In this document: in pieces, positions 22,863-31,524 of the stretch
How the letters are laid out: each line of letters begins with the position of its first letter
How positions within the stretch are numbered: the stretch's first letter is position 1
Origin: JBBQSF01 sp038214085
GTDB taxonomy: Bacteria; Bacteroidota; Bacteroidia; Bacteroidales; CG2-30-32-10
Direction: 5' to 3'
NCBI GenBank assembly: GCA_038214085.1
Contig: JBBQSF010000008.1
Coordinates: 1-45,011, forward strand
DNA: 45,011 bases
Notes under the pieces: model-generated
Databases searched by the model: none
What the model was told of the DNA's origin: nothing
The model's input: only the letters and a program-made list of their open reading frames with translations
Translations under genes and position numbers: made by a program

Positions 22863-24080
22863 ATGAAAGTATTAGTATTAAACTGCGGAAGTTCATCAGT
22901 TAAGTATCAGTTTCTCGATATGGATAACGATGCCGAAGTACTTGCAAAAGGACTGGTTGAAAGAATCTGTCTTTGCGACGGAGTAATTAAACACCAATCA
23001 AAAGGAAAAAATGCATACAAAGCAGTACTTCCAGTTCCTGATCACACTGTTGCAATCAATCTGATTATTGAAGCACTGCTTCACCCCGAACATGGCGTGA
23101 TTAAGGACAAAAGTGAAATTGGTGCAGTTGGACACCGTGTGGTTCATGGCGGCGAAAAATTCAGCGGAAGTGTTCGCATTACCAAAGAAATTATCGACAA
23201 AATGGAAGAATGTGTTGAGCTTGCACCGCTTCACAATCCTGCAAACTTAAAAGGGATTTACGCCATTCAGAAACTTTTGCCCGAAATTGAACAATGTGGT
23301 GTATTTGATACCGCTTTCCACTTTACCATGCCTGAATATGCTTATATGTATGGCGTTTCTTACGAAATGTACGACAAATACCGTGTTCGCCGCTATGGTT
23401 TTCACGGAACCAGTCACCGCTATATTTCAAAAAAAGCATGTGATTTCTTAGGCATGGATTATGAAAATGCAAAAGTTATAACCTGTCACCTTGGCAATGG
23501 AGCTTCAATTGCAGCCATTAAAAACGGAAAATCTATTGACACATCTATGGGGCTTACTCCTGTTGAAGGTTTGCTCATGGGAACACGCTGTGGCGACCTC
23601 GATTTAGGCGCATTACTGTTTATCATGGACAAAGAAGAAATGGATATTAAACGCGCAAACGCATATATTAATAAAGAGTGTGGCGTTGAAGGCATCAGCG
23701 GCGTTTCATCGGACATGCGTGACCTTCATACTGCTTTTGAAAGCGGCAACAAACGTGCGAAACTTGCATTGGAAATGTATGTTTACCGTGTAAAAAAATA
23801 CATCGGTGCTTATGCTGCGGCTATGGGCGGCGTTGATATTGTTGTATTTACTGGTGGCATTGGCGAAAACGATTACTGGGTAAGAGCTGAATCCGTGCGC
23901 GGACTCGAATTCCTAGGAATTGATTTTGATTACGAAAAAAACGACGGACTCAAAAGCAAAGATACAGTGCTTACCAAAGAAGGTTCCAGAACAAAAGTGC
24001 TTACACTTGGAACCGACGAAGAACTTGTAATTGCACTGGATACTATGGAAATTATCAATGCAAAAGTTGAAGTCGATTAA
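22863..24080 (+). CDS. ackA: Acetate kinase
   Basis: Encodes acetate kinase (405 aa, usual about 400), which makes ATP from acetyl phosphate and ADP, releasing acetate. Signatures: MKVLVLNCGSSSVKYQ at the start, GHRVVHGGEKF, VFDTAFHFTMP, RRYGFHGTSHRYIS, CHLGNGASIAAI, and GGIGENDYWVR near the end. ATG 22863 is chosen because the N-terminal signature starts there, although the frame is open further upstream. The usual partner, phosphotransacetylase (pta), is not adjacent in the window. A terminator follows. Cytoplasmic fermentation/overflow enzyme. Confidence 0.98.
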   Translation: MKVLVLNCGSSSVKYQFLDMDNDAEVLAKGLVERICLCDGVIKHQSKGKNAYKAVLPVPDHTVAINLIIEALLHPEHGVIKDKSEIGAVGHRVVHGGEKFSGSVRITKEIIDKMEECVELAPLHNPANLKGIYAIQKLLPEIEQCGVFDTAFHFTMPEYAYMYGVSYEMYDKYRVRRYGFHGTSHRYISKKACDFLGMDYENAKVITCHLGNGASIAAIKNGKSIDTSMGLTPVEGLLMGTRCGDLDLGALLFIMDKEEMDIKRANAYINKECGVEGISGVSSDMRDLHTAFESGNKRAKLALEMYVYRVKKYIGAYAAAMGGVDIVVFTGGIGENDYWVRAESVRGLEFLGIDFDYEKNDGLKSKDTVLTKEGSRTKVLTLGTDEELVIALDTMEIINAKVEVD

Positions 24081-24150
24081 TTACAAATATACTGGTTCTT
24101 GGCAGGTTTGCAAAAGCAAAGCAGTTTAGTCAAAGTATAACATTTTTCTT

Positions 24151-24187
24151 AAAAGCCGGTTTCAAAATGATTCCGGCTTTTTTTTAT
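24151..24187 (+). terminator. Terminator of ackA
   Basis: AAAAGCCGG (24151-24159) pairs with CCGGCTTTT (24173-24181), followed by a further T run. It starts 70 nt after the ackA stop. Confidence 0.9.
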
Positions 24188-24210
24188 CTTTTAAGTACAA
24201 AATTATTTAT

Positions 24211-24987
24211 ATGAAAAAATTATACGTTACAACCTTATTGATTTTTGTTCTTGGTTCCGAACTATTTGCACAGGTTGGAGGCATTAAAAATGGCAGTGAC
24301 AATAACAAGCCCAAAAACAATTCTTCTACATCAGGCTCTAAAGGTGATTCAGGAGGATGCCTTTCTGATGCATGTTGCAGCAGTGGCTGTTCCGACTGGT
24401 TTATTCAGTCCGGAATTTTAGGTCTTGCGAAGCTGCAGCAACACCAGCTCGAAAAGAAAAAAGATATTCCGGAGGTTGTTTCATTTGAATTCATGCCACA
24501 CTTTGGTTATGCCGAACCTTCGAGCAGTATGCTCTTGCCACGAATCAGAGGAAACTGGGGCGTATTTTCAACTGATTTACGCTTTAGCAATATGGTGGAA
24601 TACGATGCTGATGGAATTGACTTTTACAATACCATTGACTGGCAGGCACTGGTATTAAACCTGGTAATTACAAAGCCTGTAATAGCAAGGCTTGGAACAG
24701 GAATAATGTATGAATATTACAGCAAAAGTACATTTATTGAGCATTTCCTAGGAGTGGATGTCAACTGGAAAGATCACCTCTACCTTGCTTCTGGAGAATT
24801 CAGAATAGCAAAAGATTACAGCACCGGTGCCACGCCACGCCTTGAAGGGAATGCACGTCTTAATTATAGAATTTTGGATAATCCGCATTTTAAAGGATAT
24901 GCTATGATTGGAAGTATATTCCAAAACTATTACAGCAGTGTTACTGTTTGGACTATTCAAACAGGATTAACTTTTCATCTGAAATAA
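24211..24987 (+). CDS. Exported cysteine-rich, barrel-like protein of unknown function
   Basis: A 258-residue protein with a signal peptide (to about residue 20, ending LFAQ) and a low-complexity Asn/Lys/Ser/Gly linker (about 24-48). A compact cysteine cluster follows (GCLSDACCSSGCSDW, about residues 50-64; five Cys in 12 residues). The C-terminal 170 residues are rich in alternating aromatic/polar strands and end TIQTGLTFHLK, resembling small outer-membrane beta-barrels. The cluster could bind metal or form disulphides. I do not recognise a family. It is followed by a bidirectional terminator shared with yebC. Confidence 0.68.
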   Translation: MKKLYVTTLLIFVLGSELFAQVGGIKNGSDNNKPKNNSSTSGSKGDSGGCLSDACCSSGCSDWFIQSGILGLAKLQQHQLEKKKDIPEVVSFEFMPHFGYAEPSSSMLLPRIRGNWGVFSTDLRFSNMVEYDADGIDFYNTIDWQALVLNLVITKPVIARLGTGIMYEYYSKSTFIEHFLGVDVNWKDHLYLASGEFRIAKDYSTGATPRLEGNARLNYRILDNPHFKGYAMIGSIFQNYYSSVTVWTIQTGLTFHLK

Positions 24988-25020
24988 AAAAAAGATGCCC
25001 ATTCCTAAACATCTTTTTTT
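24987..25020. terminator. Bidirectional terminator between the Cys-rich gene and yebC
   Basis: AAAAAAAGATG (24987-24997) and CATCTTTTTTT (25010-25020) form an 11-bp stem with A and T tracts on both sides, between convergent genes. Confidence 0.88.
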
Positions 25021-25039
25021 AAACCATATTTATATAAAT

Positions 25040-25780
25040 TTACATATCATCAAAAAGGTCATCGGTAAGTTCAAGGTTGTGAAATACATTAATTACATCG
25101 TCATCGTCCTCAAATACATCAACAATTTTTAAAATTTTCAATGAAGCTTCTTTATCAAGCTTGGTGAATGTTTTAGGAATGCGCTGCAATTCGGCACTTT
25201 CAGGTTCAATATTCATTTCCTCAAGTTTCTTTATCATTGAGCCAAAGTCTTCCAATGCTGTGGTAATGGTGAAAAAGCCATCATCGAGCACTACATCTTC
25301 AGCACCAGCATCAGCTACTTCCATTGTAAAATCATCCTCCACAAGATTTCCCTGAGGCACCGTAAATATTCCCTTTCGGTCGAAAATAAACGCAAGCGAT
25401 CCATTGGTTCCAAGGCTACCGTTGTATTTATTGAATATGGAACGGACATTTGCTACTGTGCGCTGAATATTATCAGTGGTGCATTCAATAAAAAGAGCTA
25501 CGCCACCAGCTGCATAACCCTCATAAGTAACTTCGGAAAAAGCAGCCGAATCTTTATCGGAGGCCTTATTTATCGCTCTTGAAACATTTTCTTTTGGCAT
25601 GTTGCAGCCTTTGGCATTCGAAATGGCCAGACGCAAACGAGGATTGCCGTCAGGATCAGGACCGCCTTCTTTTACTGCAATTGTTATTTCTTTAATAACC
25701 CTTGAAAAAGCTTTTGAACGTTTTGAGTCAATTGCTCCTTTTTTTCTTTTAATGGTTGACCATTTACTGTGTCCTGACAT
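25040..25780 (-). CDS. yebC: YebC/PmpR-family protein (TACO1-like)
   Basis: A 246-residue cytoplasmic protein of the YebC/TACO1 family, variously described as a DNA-binding regulator or a translation factor for difficult peptide stretches. The start MSGHSKWSTIKRKKGAIDSK and the LRLAISNAKGCNMPKENVSR, YEGYAAGGVALFIE and CTTDNIQRTVANVRSIF motifs are all present. The C-terminus ends in a strongly acidic stretch (DVFEDDDDVIN). It has no cotranscribed neighbour and ends at the bidirectional terminator. Confidence 0.96.
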   Translation of the reverse strand: MSGHSKWSTIKRKKGAIDSKRSKAFSRVIKEITIAVKEGGPDPDGNPRLRLAISNAKGCNMPKENVSRAINKASDKDSAAFSEVTYEGYAAGGVALFIECTTDNIQRTVANVRSIFNKYNGSLGTNGSLAFIFDRKGIFTVPQGNLVEDDFTMEVADAGAEDVVLDDGFFTITTALEDFGSMIKKLEEMNIEPESAELQRIPKTFTKLDKEASLKILKIVDVFEDDDDVINVFHNLELTDDLFDDM

Positions 25781-25845
25781 AAAATTGATTTTTTATTTTG
25801 GAGTGTAAAATTATAAAAAAACATTAATATCTGAGAATTCTTCAT

Positions 25846-25876
25846 AAAAAAAGCCGGCTGCATAATAACAACCGGC
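25846..25876 (-). terminator. Terminator of the head-GIN gene
   Basis: GCCGGCTG (25853-25860) pairs with CAACCGGC (25869-25876), one G-T pair; on the minus strand it leads into seven T (A tract 25846-25852), 24 nt after the stop. Confidence 0.85.
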
Positions 25877-25900
25877 GGAAAGCGGGAAATATATAGGGAA

Positions 25901-27370
25901 TTAGAAACCTACAAGAGTAAGACCTACAGTAAAAGGATACAACTGTGGTCCTTCGTTTTTCTTAAATAATGTACTCAGTGCGTACGAAGCATAAATATCG
26001 AATTTGCCATATCCAATGCGAGCCATGGCACTGTAACGGAAAGGTGCAAGGTTAAAATCGTCGCGTGTTTTTGGTTTTACTTCTGCATTGCCATCATCGA
26101 AAACATATTTAGTGTGTGAGCCAATTCTCACAGCACCAACAACTCCTGCTGACACGTGGAATGATTTGTTGTTATCGTTTGCTTTCGTGTTCAATTGCAA
26201 TAACAATGGAACCTGGAGATAGCATGCTGTAAGTTTTGCTTTTTTGAAATCATATACTGAATCAAAAACAGCACTTGAATATGCGGCATCAGAAGTCAAC
26301 CTGTAATTGTTGGCAAATCTGTAATTGTTAATGTCAAAGCCCATTCCTGTAACAAGGTTTACATATTTTTTCACAATAGGAATGTTTTGTTCCCAAAAGT
26401 TAATCTGAATATTTATTGATTTACGATAATCGAGATCAAGAAAATCATATCCAACAGGAACAGTAGTTTCGTTGTTGGCATTCATATAACCGTTAACGCC
26501 CAGACCAATTCCAGCCCAATTTACCTTAAAATTATTTTTTTCTTTCTTTTTGCCATCTTTGGTTGTGTCTCTATCGCATTTGTCGTTTCCGGAAACATCA
26601 GTAGAATCCTTTTCCATGTAAACATTATAGTCACCAATACTGAATTTAATCTGATCATTTCCTGATGATTTATCAGAGCCCTTTAGCCCGTATGATCCCT
26701 TGCCATTTACTTTAATATCTTTGCTTTCAGGTTCTGATAAATACTTTATATCTCCAGCGCCATTTATTGTACCTTTAATATCCTGCTTTGCATTTACTTT
26801 TGCATCGCCTGCTCCCAAAATTTCTACATTGGTGGTATTGGTTGCTAAATCATATGCATTTACATCGCCTGCACCTTTAATTTGAATGGTGTGGTTTGTT
26901 GCAGTTCCTTTAAGTGTAACATCCCCTGCACCTGAAATTACAGTTTTCAGTTCCTTTGTTTCTAAGTTCAGATTCAAGTCCGATGCTGCACCCTTAAGAT
27001 ATATTTCAAAATTATCTGTTTTAATAGGATCAACAGCCTTTACATCGCCTGAAGCCATTAATTCAATTTTATTAAGATTGATAAAGGTTATGGTAACATC
27101 TGAAGCACCTTTTTTCCCATTTTTTAACAGAAGTGTATTGTCATTAACAGAAGCAGAAACCAGTTCTTCTATATTTCCTTCTTTTATTGAAACAGAATTT
27201 TCGTTACCCTGAACAAGAAGCACATCAAATGTTCCATTCAGACTTATTGAATTAAAGTTATCAAGAATTTTTTTATTGGCTTCTGTTTGCGCTGTCGCAT
27301 CAATTATTCCTATTGTTGTAAGAAATAAAACGGATGCAAAAATTTTTACTATCAAGGATTGTGTTTTCAT
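25901..27370 (-). CDS. Head-GIN-domain (DUF2807) protein fused to an outer-membrane barrel-like domain
   Basis: A 489-residue exported protein. A signal peptide (to about 28, ending ATAQ) precedes a head-GIN/DUF2807 beta-helix domain (about 35-230), marked by repeated Gly-Ala-Gly-Asp turns (SGAGDVTL, KGAGDVNAY, LGAGDAKV, NGAGDIKYL). A polar Lys/Asp linker follows (about 230-280), then a region with amphipathic strands and a terminal hydrophobic strand (FTVGLTLVGF) typical of PorT-like 8-stranded barrels. The GIN domain is usually a stand-alone 240-aa protein of unknown role. The gene lies 87 nt after the anti-sigma-like gene and probably belongs to the same operon. Confidence 0.85.
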   Translation of the reverse strand: MKTQSLIVKIFASVLFLTTIGIIDATAQTEANKKILDNFNSISLNGTFDVLLVQGNENSVSIKEGNIEELVSASVNDNTLLLKNGKKGASDVTITFINLNKIELMASGDVKAVDPIKTDNFEIYLKGAASDLNLNLETKELKTVISGAGDVTLKGTATNHTIQIKGAGDVNAYDLATNTTNVEILGAGDAKVNAKQDIKGTINGAGDIKYLSEPESKDIKVNGKGSYGLKGSDKSSGNDQIKFSIGDYNVYMEKDSTDVSGNDKCDRDTTKDGKKKEKNNFKVNWAGIGLGVNGYMNANNETTVPVGYDFLDLDYRKSINIQINFWEQNIPIVKKYVNLVTGMGFDINNYRFANNYRLTSDAAYSSAVFDSVYDFKKAKLTACYLQVPLLLQLNTKANDNNKSFHVSAGVVGAVRIGSHTKYVFDDGNAEVKPKTRDDFNLAPFRYSAMARIGYGKFDIYASYALSTLFKKNEGPQLYPFTVGLTLVGF

Positions 27371-27457
27371 GGTTGGTAATTTTTATTGATTAAAACAAAT
27401 TGTCAAATAATTTCAGTCGTATGACGATCATGTTTTTTAAAAAGTTACAGGGAGTGT

Positions 27458-28786
27458 TTATTTTTTCTCTCCTTTTGATCTGGATAAAGCGAATTTATCA
27501 TTTAATGCTAGCGAAAATGAAGCATTATCATCGTGTGTAAGTTTTGCATCGGCACCTGTTACATGATTAAATCCTCTTACTCCAACATCGGCCAGATCCC
27601 AAAGGGAAATTTTTTCATCGGGGCGAACTTTATTGCGTTCACTTTTAGGTTTAAGTGATTTTTTCACATTATACAATGCAAACTGATCAAGTGTATAGAA
27701 TTTATTGCTGCTTTTTTCTTTTGCATTTTCCTTATTATCCAGTCGCTTCTTTATTATATCATATAACTCGCTGTAGGTTTCCTGTTCTTCAAGCACAGTT
27801 GGGTATTGCTTTACGGAACCGGCTATTGCAGTATATCCAATTGCATGCATGTGTTCGGGACGGTCAATTGCATTAAGGTTTGTATTTTTAACAGAAACAT
27901 TTTTATTTACATATTGAATATTGTTCTTTTGATCAATATCTTGATGATTGACATTTTCAATTGCTCTGTTAAAATCAAAGACTACATTTCTTGCTGTCTG
28001 CTTGCCTTGGGTAAATGTGCTTTTGTTCATTGCAAAATAAATACTGAGTACTATGGCTATAGAAGCGGCTACAGACAAAGGATATAAAATCTTACGAAAA
28101 TTAAATACTTTGTTTTCACTTTCAACCGGGCGAAGCTTGTAAACAGTGGCATCTGCTTTTTTCATCTGATCCTTTCGGTCGAAAATAATTTCGGTATCAG
28201 GTTCAAGTTTTGCTTTTGCAAATAATTCAAATTCTTTTTGTAAAAATGGGTTTATCCTCAGAAAACCGTCAAGTTCTTGTTGTTGAACTTTTGCCAGAAT
28301 TCCTTCATAAAAATCAATGATTCGTTCCTGATAATTTTCTTCCGTTATTCCTGCAAATACTTTAATAACATTCCTTTTTAAGGAAGTTTTATTTTCAAAA
28401 ACGATAGAATTATCAGGATTAACAAGAGTTTTAGCAAAGAGTAGTTGTTCTTTTTTAATAAAGGGATTCAAAAGAATAAACTGATCCAGTTCTTCAAGTT
28501 CTTGGCTGCTAAGATCTCCTTCGAGAGCGGAAATAAGTTTTTCCTGATAATTTTCGGCAGTAACAAATCCAAAAGATAAAATCGTGCTTTTCTTCAATTT
28601 TTCTTTATCCGGAAAAATCACTTTCTTTTCTAATGGAAGCGCTGAATTTTCAAATGCGTCAAATTCTTCTTTCAGGTCGTAATTCAAATCAAGGAACAGC
28701 ATGAGCTCATTCACGAGCTTTGCATCGAGGTTTCCTTCAAAAAAATCGAGGAAATAAATTTCGTAATTGTTCCTGTTGATTGTCAT
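27458..28786 (-). CDS. Anti-sigma-factor-like membrane protein with three tandem modules
   Basis: A 442-residue protein that starts 1 nt after the ECF sigma factor stop. Residues 1-217 are three copies of one module with a 72-residue period (about 7-76, 79-148, 151-217). Each has a start like NYQEKLISALEGDLS, a middle like NPFIKKEQLLFAK and an end like IVFENKTSLKR. A membrane helix follows (about 234-252), then a long polar region (about 253-442), probably periplasmic. The layout and position suggest an anti-sigma factor holding the sigma factor at the membrane, though it lacks the usual HxxxCxxC zinc motif. Function is inferred from context. Confidence 0.78.
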   Translation of the reverse strand: MTINRNNYEIYFLDFFEGNLDAKLVNELMLFLDLNYDLKEEFDAFENSALPLEKKVIFPDKEKLKKSTILSFGFVTAENYQEKLISALEGDLSSQELEELDQFILLNPFIKKEQLLFAKTLVNPDNSIVFENKTSLKRNVIKVFAGITEENYQERIIDFYEGILAKVQQQELDGFLRINPFLQKEFELFAKAKLEPDTEIIFDRKDQMKKADATVYKLRPVESENKVFNFRKILYPLSVAASIAIVLSIYFAMNKSTFTQGKQTARNVVFDFNRAIENVNHQDIDQKNNIQYVNKNVSVKNTNLNAIDRPEHMHAIGYTAIAGSVKQYPTVLEEQETYSELYDIIKKRLDNKENAKEKSSNKFYTLDQFALYNVKKSLKPKSERNKVRPDEKISLWDLADVGVRGFNHVTGADAKLTHDDNASFSLALNDKFALSRSKGEKK

Positions 28787-28787
28787 T

Positions 28788-29273
28788 TTACATTACTGCT
28801 TCAAGGCTTCCGATGTATTCTTTCAAAAATACCCTTGCCCTGTAAATATATACTTTCACCTGTGATTCGTTCAAATTGGTAATTTCTCCGATTTCTTCGT
28901 ACGAGTATCCTTCGTAATCTCTTAACATTACAACAGATTTTTGTATTTCGGGCAATCGGTTTACTGCATCATTTATGATATCTTTTAATCCTAAAAATTC
29001 TTTATTGGTAGCTTTAGCATTGTATTCAATTTCGTCGAAACTGGTTTGTTTTTTATCTCTCCGTATAGTGTCGATCATGGTATGATATGCCGTAGTAAAC
29101 AAATATGATTTTCCTTTTTTATAATCCACTTCGCCAACTTTTTCCCACATTTTCATAAACGAATCCTGAACAATGTCTTTGGCCTTATCAGTATCTTTTA
29201 TATTATGCAGTATAAACCTGTACACCCCATCGGAATGGTCGTCCACGCATTTATTGTATTCTTCTGTGGTCAT
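28788..29273 (-). CDS. ECF-type RNA polymerase sigma factor (sigma-70 family)
   Basis: A 161-residue extracytoplasmic-function sigma factor. Region 2 reads LHNIKDTDKAKDIVQDSFMK and KGKSYLFTTAYHTMIDTIRR; region 4 reads RLPEIQKSVVMLRDYEGYSY, then EEIGEITNLNESQVKVYIYR, the helix-turn-helix that contacts -35 DNA. It directs transcription of a set of genes when released by its anti-sigma partner, here presumably the next gene. It is preceded by a consensus -7 box, suggesting expression from the housekeeping sigma factor. Confidence 0.95.
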   Translation of the reverse strand: MTTEEYNKCVDDHSDGVYRFILHNIKDTDKAKDIVQDSFMKMWEKVGEVDYKKGKSYLFTTAYHTMIDTIRRDKKQTSFDEIEYNAKATNKEFLGLKDIINDAVNRLPEIQKSVVMLRDYEGYSYEEIGEITNLNESQVKVYIYRARVFLKEYIGSLEAVM

Positions 29274-29326
29274 GATTTAATGCTGAAATTTGTGGTAAAG
29301 CTATCGTAAGACGAGCTCGCTGCACA

Positions 29327-29334
29327 CAAAGTTA
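29327..29334 (-). promoter_or_regulatory. -7 box of the ECF sigma operon
   Basis: CAAAGTTA on plus is TAACTTTG on minus, exact consensus. The -33 region shows no TTG. Leader about 50 nt. Confidence 0.6.
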
Positions 29335-29417
29335 CAAAAAAATATTTTTTTTTATTCCGTTGAAATTAAAAGGAAGACTTTAGCGGTTATTTAAATTTTA
29401 AAACACAAAATTATTAA

Positions 29418-29536
29418 GCCCCTATTCTCGATACTTTTTCTATCGTCACTTCGCGTCCGCTCCTAAAAAATAATCAATTACAAAAATGTATGTGGGTATT
29501 GATAAACGACGATAGAAAAACTCGAATTGACGGGGC
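29418..29536. repeat. 119-bp inverted-repeat element between the sigma operon and lepA
   Basis: GCCCC (29418-29422) and GGGGC (29532-29536) form the ends. TTTTTCTATCGTC (29435-29447) is repeated perfectly inverted at 29508-29520, with partly matching bases between. The centre is AT-rich and has no ORF. It may be a MITE, a REP-like palindrome or a long hairpin RNA, and also lies where the lepA transcript ends (lepA stop at 29572). Confidence 0.6.
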
Positions 29537-29571
29537 ATATTAAAAATTTTATATAAAATTTAAACAGTTTC

Positions 29572-31362
29572 TTAATCATTCAGCTTTAAAACAGCTAAAA
29601 ATGCAGATTGAGGAATTTCTACATTGCCAACCTGGCGCATACGTTTTTTGCCTTTTTTCTGTTTTTCGAGTAGTTTTCGTTTACGTGTAATATCTCCGCC
29701 ATAACATTTTGCAGTAACATCCTTACGGTATGCTTTCACATTTTCGCGTGCAATAATTTTCGCACCAATACTCGCCTGAATGGCAATATCAAACTGCTGC
29801 CGGGGAATGAGCTGGCGGAGTTTTTCGCAAATCTTCTTTCCGAAATCATAGGAATTTGTACGGTGAATTAATGCAGAAAGGGCATCAACTGGCTCTGAAT
29901 TAAGGAGAATATCAAGGCGAACAAGGTTTGCCTCCCTATATTCAATTGGGTGGTAATCAAATGAAGCATATCCGCGTGAGATGGTTTTAAGGCGATCGTA
30001 AAAATCGAATACGACTTCCGACAAGGGCATTTCGAATGATATCTCCACCCTGTCGGTAGTGAGATAAACCTGATTTTTTAAAATTCCTCTTTTATCAATA
30101 CACAAGCCTATAACGGCACCAATATATTCTGATTTGGTAATAATCTGGGCTGCAATATATGGTTCTTCAATTTTGCCTACAAGAGTCTCTTCGGGCATAT
30201 CCGAAGGATTGTTGATTATCTTCATTACCCCTTTAGTGCTGTATAAATGGTATGAAACGTTTGGAACAGTGTTTATAACAGTCATTCCGAACTCCCTTTC
30301 GAGGCGTTCCTGAATTATCTCCATGTGTAACATACCAAGGAAACCACAACGGAATCCGAAACCCAATGCTGCTGACGATTCTGTTTCAAAAGTCAGAGAA
30401 GCATCATTAAGCTGAAGTTTTTCCATTGAGTAACGGAGTTCTTCATAATCATCAGTTTCAACGGGATAAATACCGGCAAAAACCATTGGTTTCACATCTT
30501 CAAAGCCCTTTATTGCTTCAGCACAAGGTCTTTCGGTATGTGTAATAGTATCTCCTACTTTTACTTCACGGGCTTCCTTGATTCCGGATATGATATAGCC
30601 AACATTTCCAGCGCTGACAGTATTTTTAGGTTCTTTAAGTAATTTCAAAATACCGATTTCTTCAGCAAGATATTCTTTATTTGTATTTACAAATTTCACT
30701 TTATCACCTTTGCTGAGCGAGCCGTTAAAGATTCTGAAATAAGCAATAATTCCACGAAAAGAATTATAAACTGAGTCGAAAATCAACGCCTGCAATGGTT
30801 CTTCCGTATTTCCTTTTGGAGCAGGGATTCTTTCCACGATAGCATCAAGTATGTCGTAAACACCAAAACCGGTTTTCCCGCTTGAGGAAATTATTTCTTC
30901 GCGGTCGCAGCCAATAAGTTCAACAATCTGATCTTTAACCTCTTCCGGCATAGCACTGGGGAGATCCATTTTATTTAAAACAGGAATAATAACAAGATCA
31001 TGATCAAGGGCAAGATATAAGTTGGAAATAGTTTGAGCTTCTATGCCCTGGGCAGCATCAACAATAAGTAATGCACCGTCGCAGGCTGCAATAGAGCGTG
31101 AAACTTCGTATGAAAAATCGACATGGCCTGGCGTATCAATAAGATTGAGAATATAATTTTCTCCATTATGCTCATACGACATCTGAATAGCGTGGCTTTT
31201 TATAGTTATCCCTCGCTCACGCTCCAGATCCATATCGTCAAGCACCTGTTCCTGTAGATCTCTTTTTGAAATTGTGTCAGTAAACTCGAGCATACGATCT
31301 GCCAGTGTGCTTTTCCCGTGGTCGATATGGGCAATAATACAAAAATTCCTAATATTTTTCAT
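29572..31362 (-). CDS. lepA: Elongation factor 4 (LepA) GTPase
   Basis: Encodes LepA/EF4 (596 aa), a ribosome-binding GTPase related to EF-G that acts in translation or 30S assembly. G motifs: AHIDHGKSTL near the start, DTPGH, and NKMDLPSA. The RDLQEQVLDDMDLERERGIT switch region and the C-terminal CYGGDITRKRKLLEKQKKGK signature unique to LepA are present. ATG 31362 is chosen; an in-frame TTG at 31371 lies in the -7 box. The predicted transcription start lies only a few nucleotides before the ATG. Single gene on the minus strand. Confidence 0.98.
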   Translation of the reverse strand: MKNIRNFCIIAHIDHGKSTLADRMLEFTDTISKRDLQEQVLDDMDLERERGITIKSHAIQMSYEHNGENYILNLIDTPGHVDFSYEVSRSIAACDGALLIVDAAQGIEAQTISNLYLALDHDLVIIPVLNKMDLPSAMPEEVKDQIVELIGCDREEIISSSGKTGFGVYDILDAIVERIPAPKGNTEEPLQALIFDSVYNSFRGIIAYFRIFNGSLSKGDKVKFVNTNKEYLAEEIGILKLLKEPKNTVSAGNVGYIISGIKEAREVKVGDTITHTERPCAEAIKGFEDVKPMVFAGIYPVETDDYEELRYSMEKLQLNDASLTFETESSAALGFGFRCGFLGMLHMEIIQERLEREFGMTVINTVPNVSYHLYSTKGVMKIINNPSDMPEETLVGKIEEPYIAAQIITKSEYIGAVIGLCIDKRGILKNQVYLTTDRVEISFEMPLSEVVFDFYDRLKTISRGYASFDYHPIEYREANLVRLDILLNSEPVDALSALIHRTNSYDFGKKICEKLRQLIPRQQFDIAIQASIGAKIIARENVKAYRKDVTAKCYGGDITRKRKLLEKQKKGKKRMRQVGNVEIPQSAFLAVLKLND

Positions 31363-31368
31363 AGTTTG

Positions 31369-31400
31369 CAAAAGTACAATAAATTTTAATTTTTACGCAA
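31369..31400 (-). promoter_or_regulatory. Promoter of lepA
   Basis: TTG (plus 31398-31400), 21 nt, TACTTTTG (plus 31369-31376). The -7 box ends 6 nt before the ATG, so the mRNA should have almost no leader. Confidence 0.75.
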
Positions 31401-31446
31401 TCAGAGTAAAAATGAGGCAACCCTAAGGTGTTTTTATCGTTTAAAG

Positions 31447-31478
31447 TTTGTATATTACATTTATTTATTTTTACTTTG
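31447..31478 (+). promoter_or_regulatory. Probable promoter of the T9SS type B gene
   Basis: TTTG (31447-31450), 20 nt, TTACTTTG (31471-31478), one mismatch to TAnnTTTG. Leader about 43 nt. Confidence 0.6.
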
Positions 31479-31524
31479 TAAGTCGAATCTTTTAGAAACA
31501 ATCGTTTACCTAAAATTCCCATAT

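Noticed and set aside
27458..28786. A classical zinc-binding anti-sigma factor
   Set aside because: No HxxxCxxC motif is seen; the role is inferred only from position and the membrane helix.
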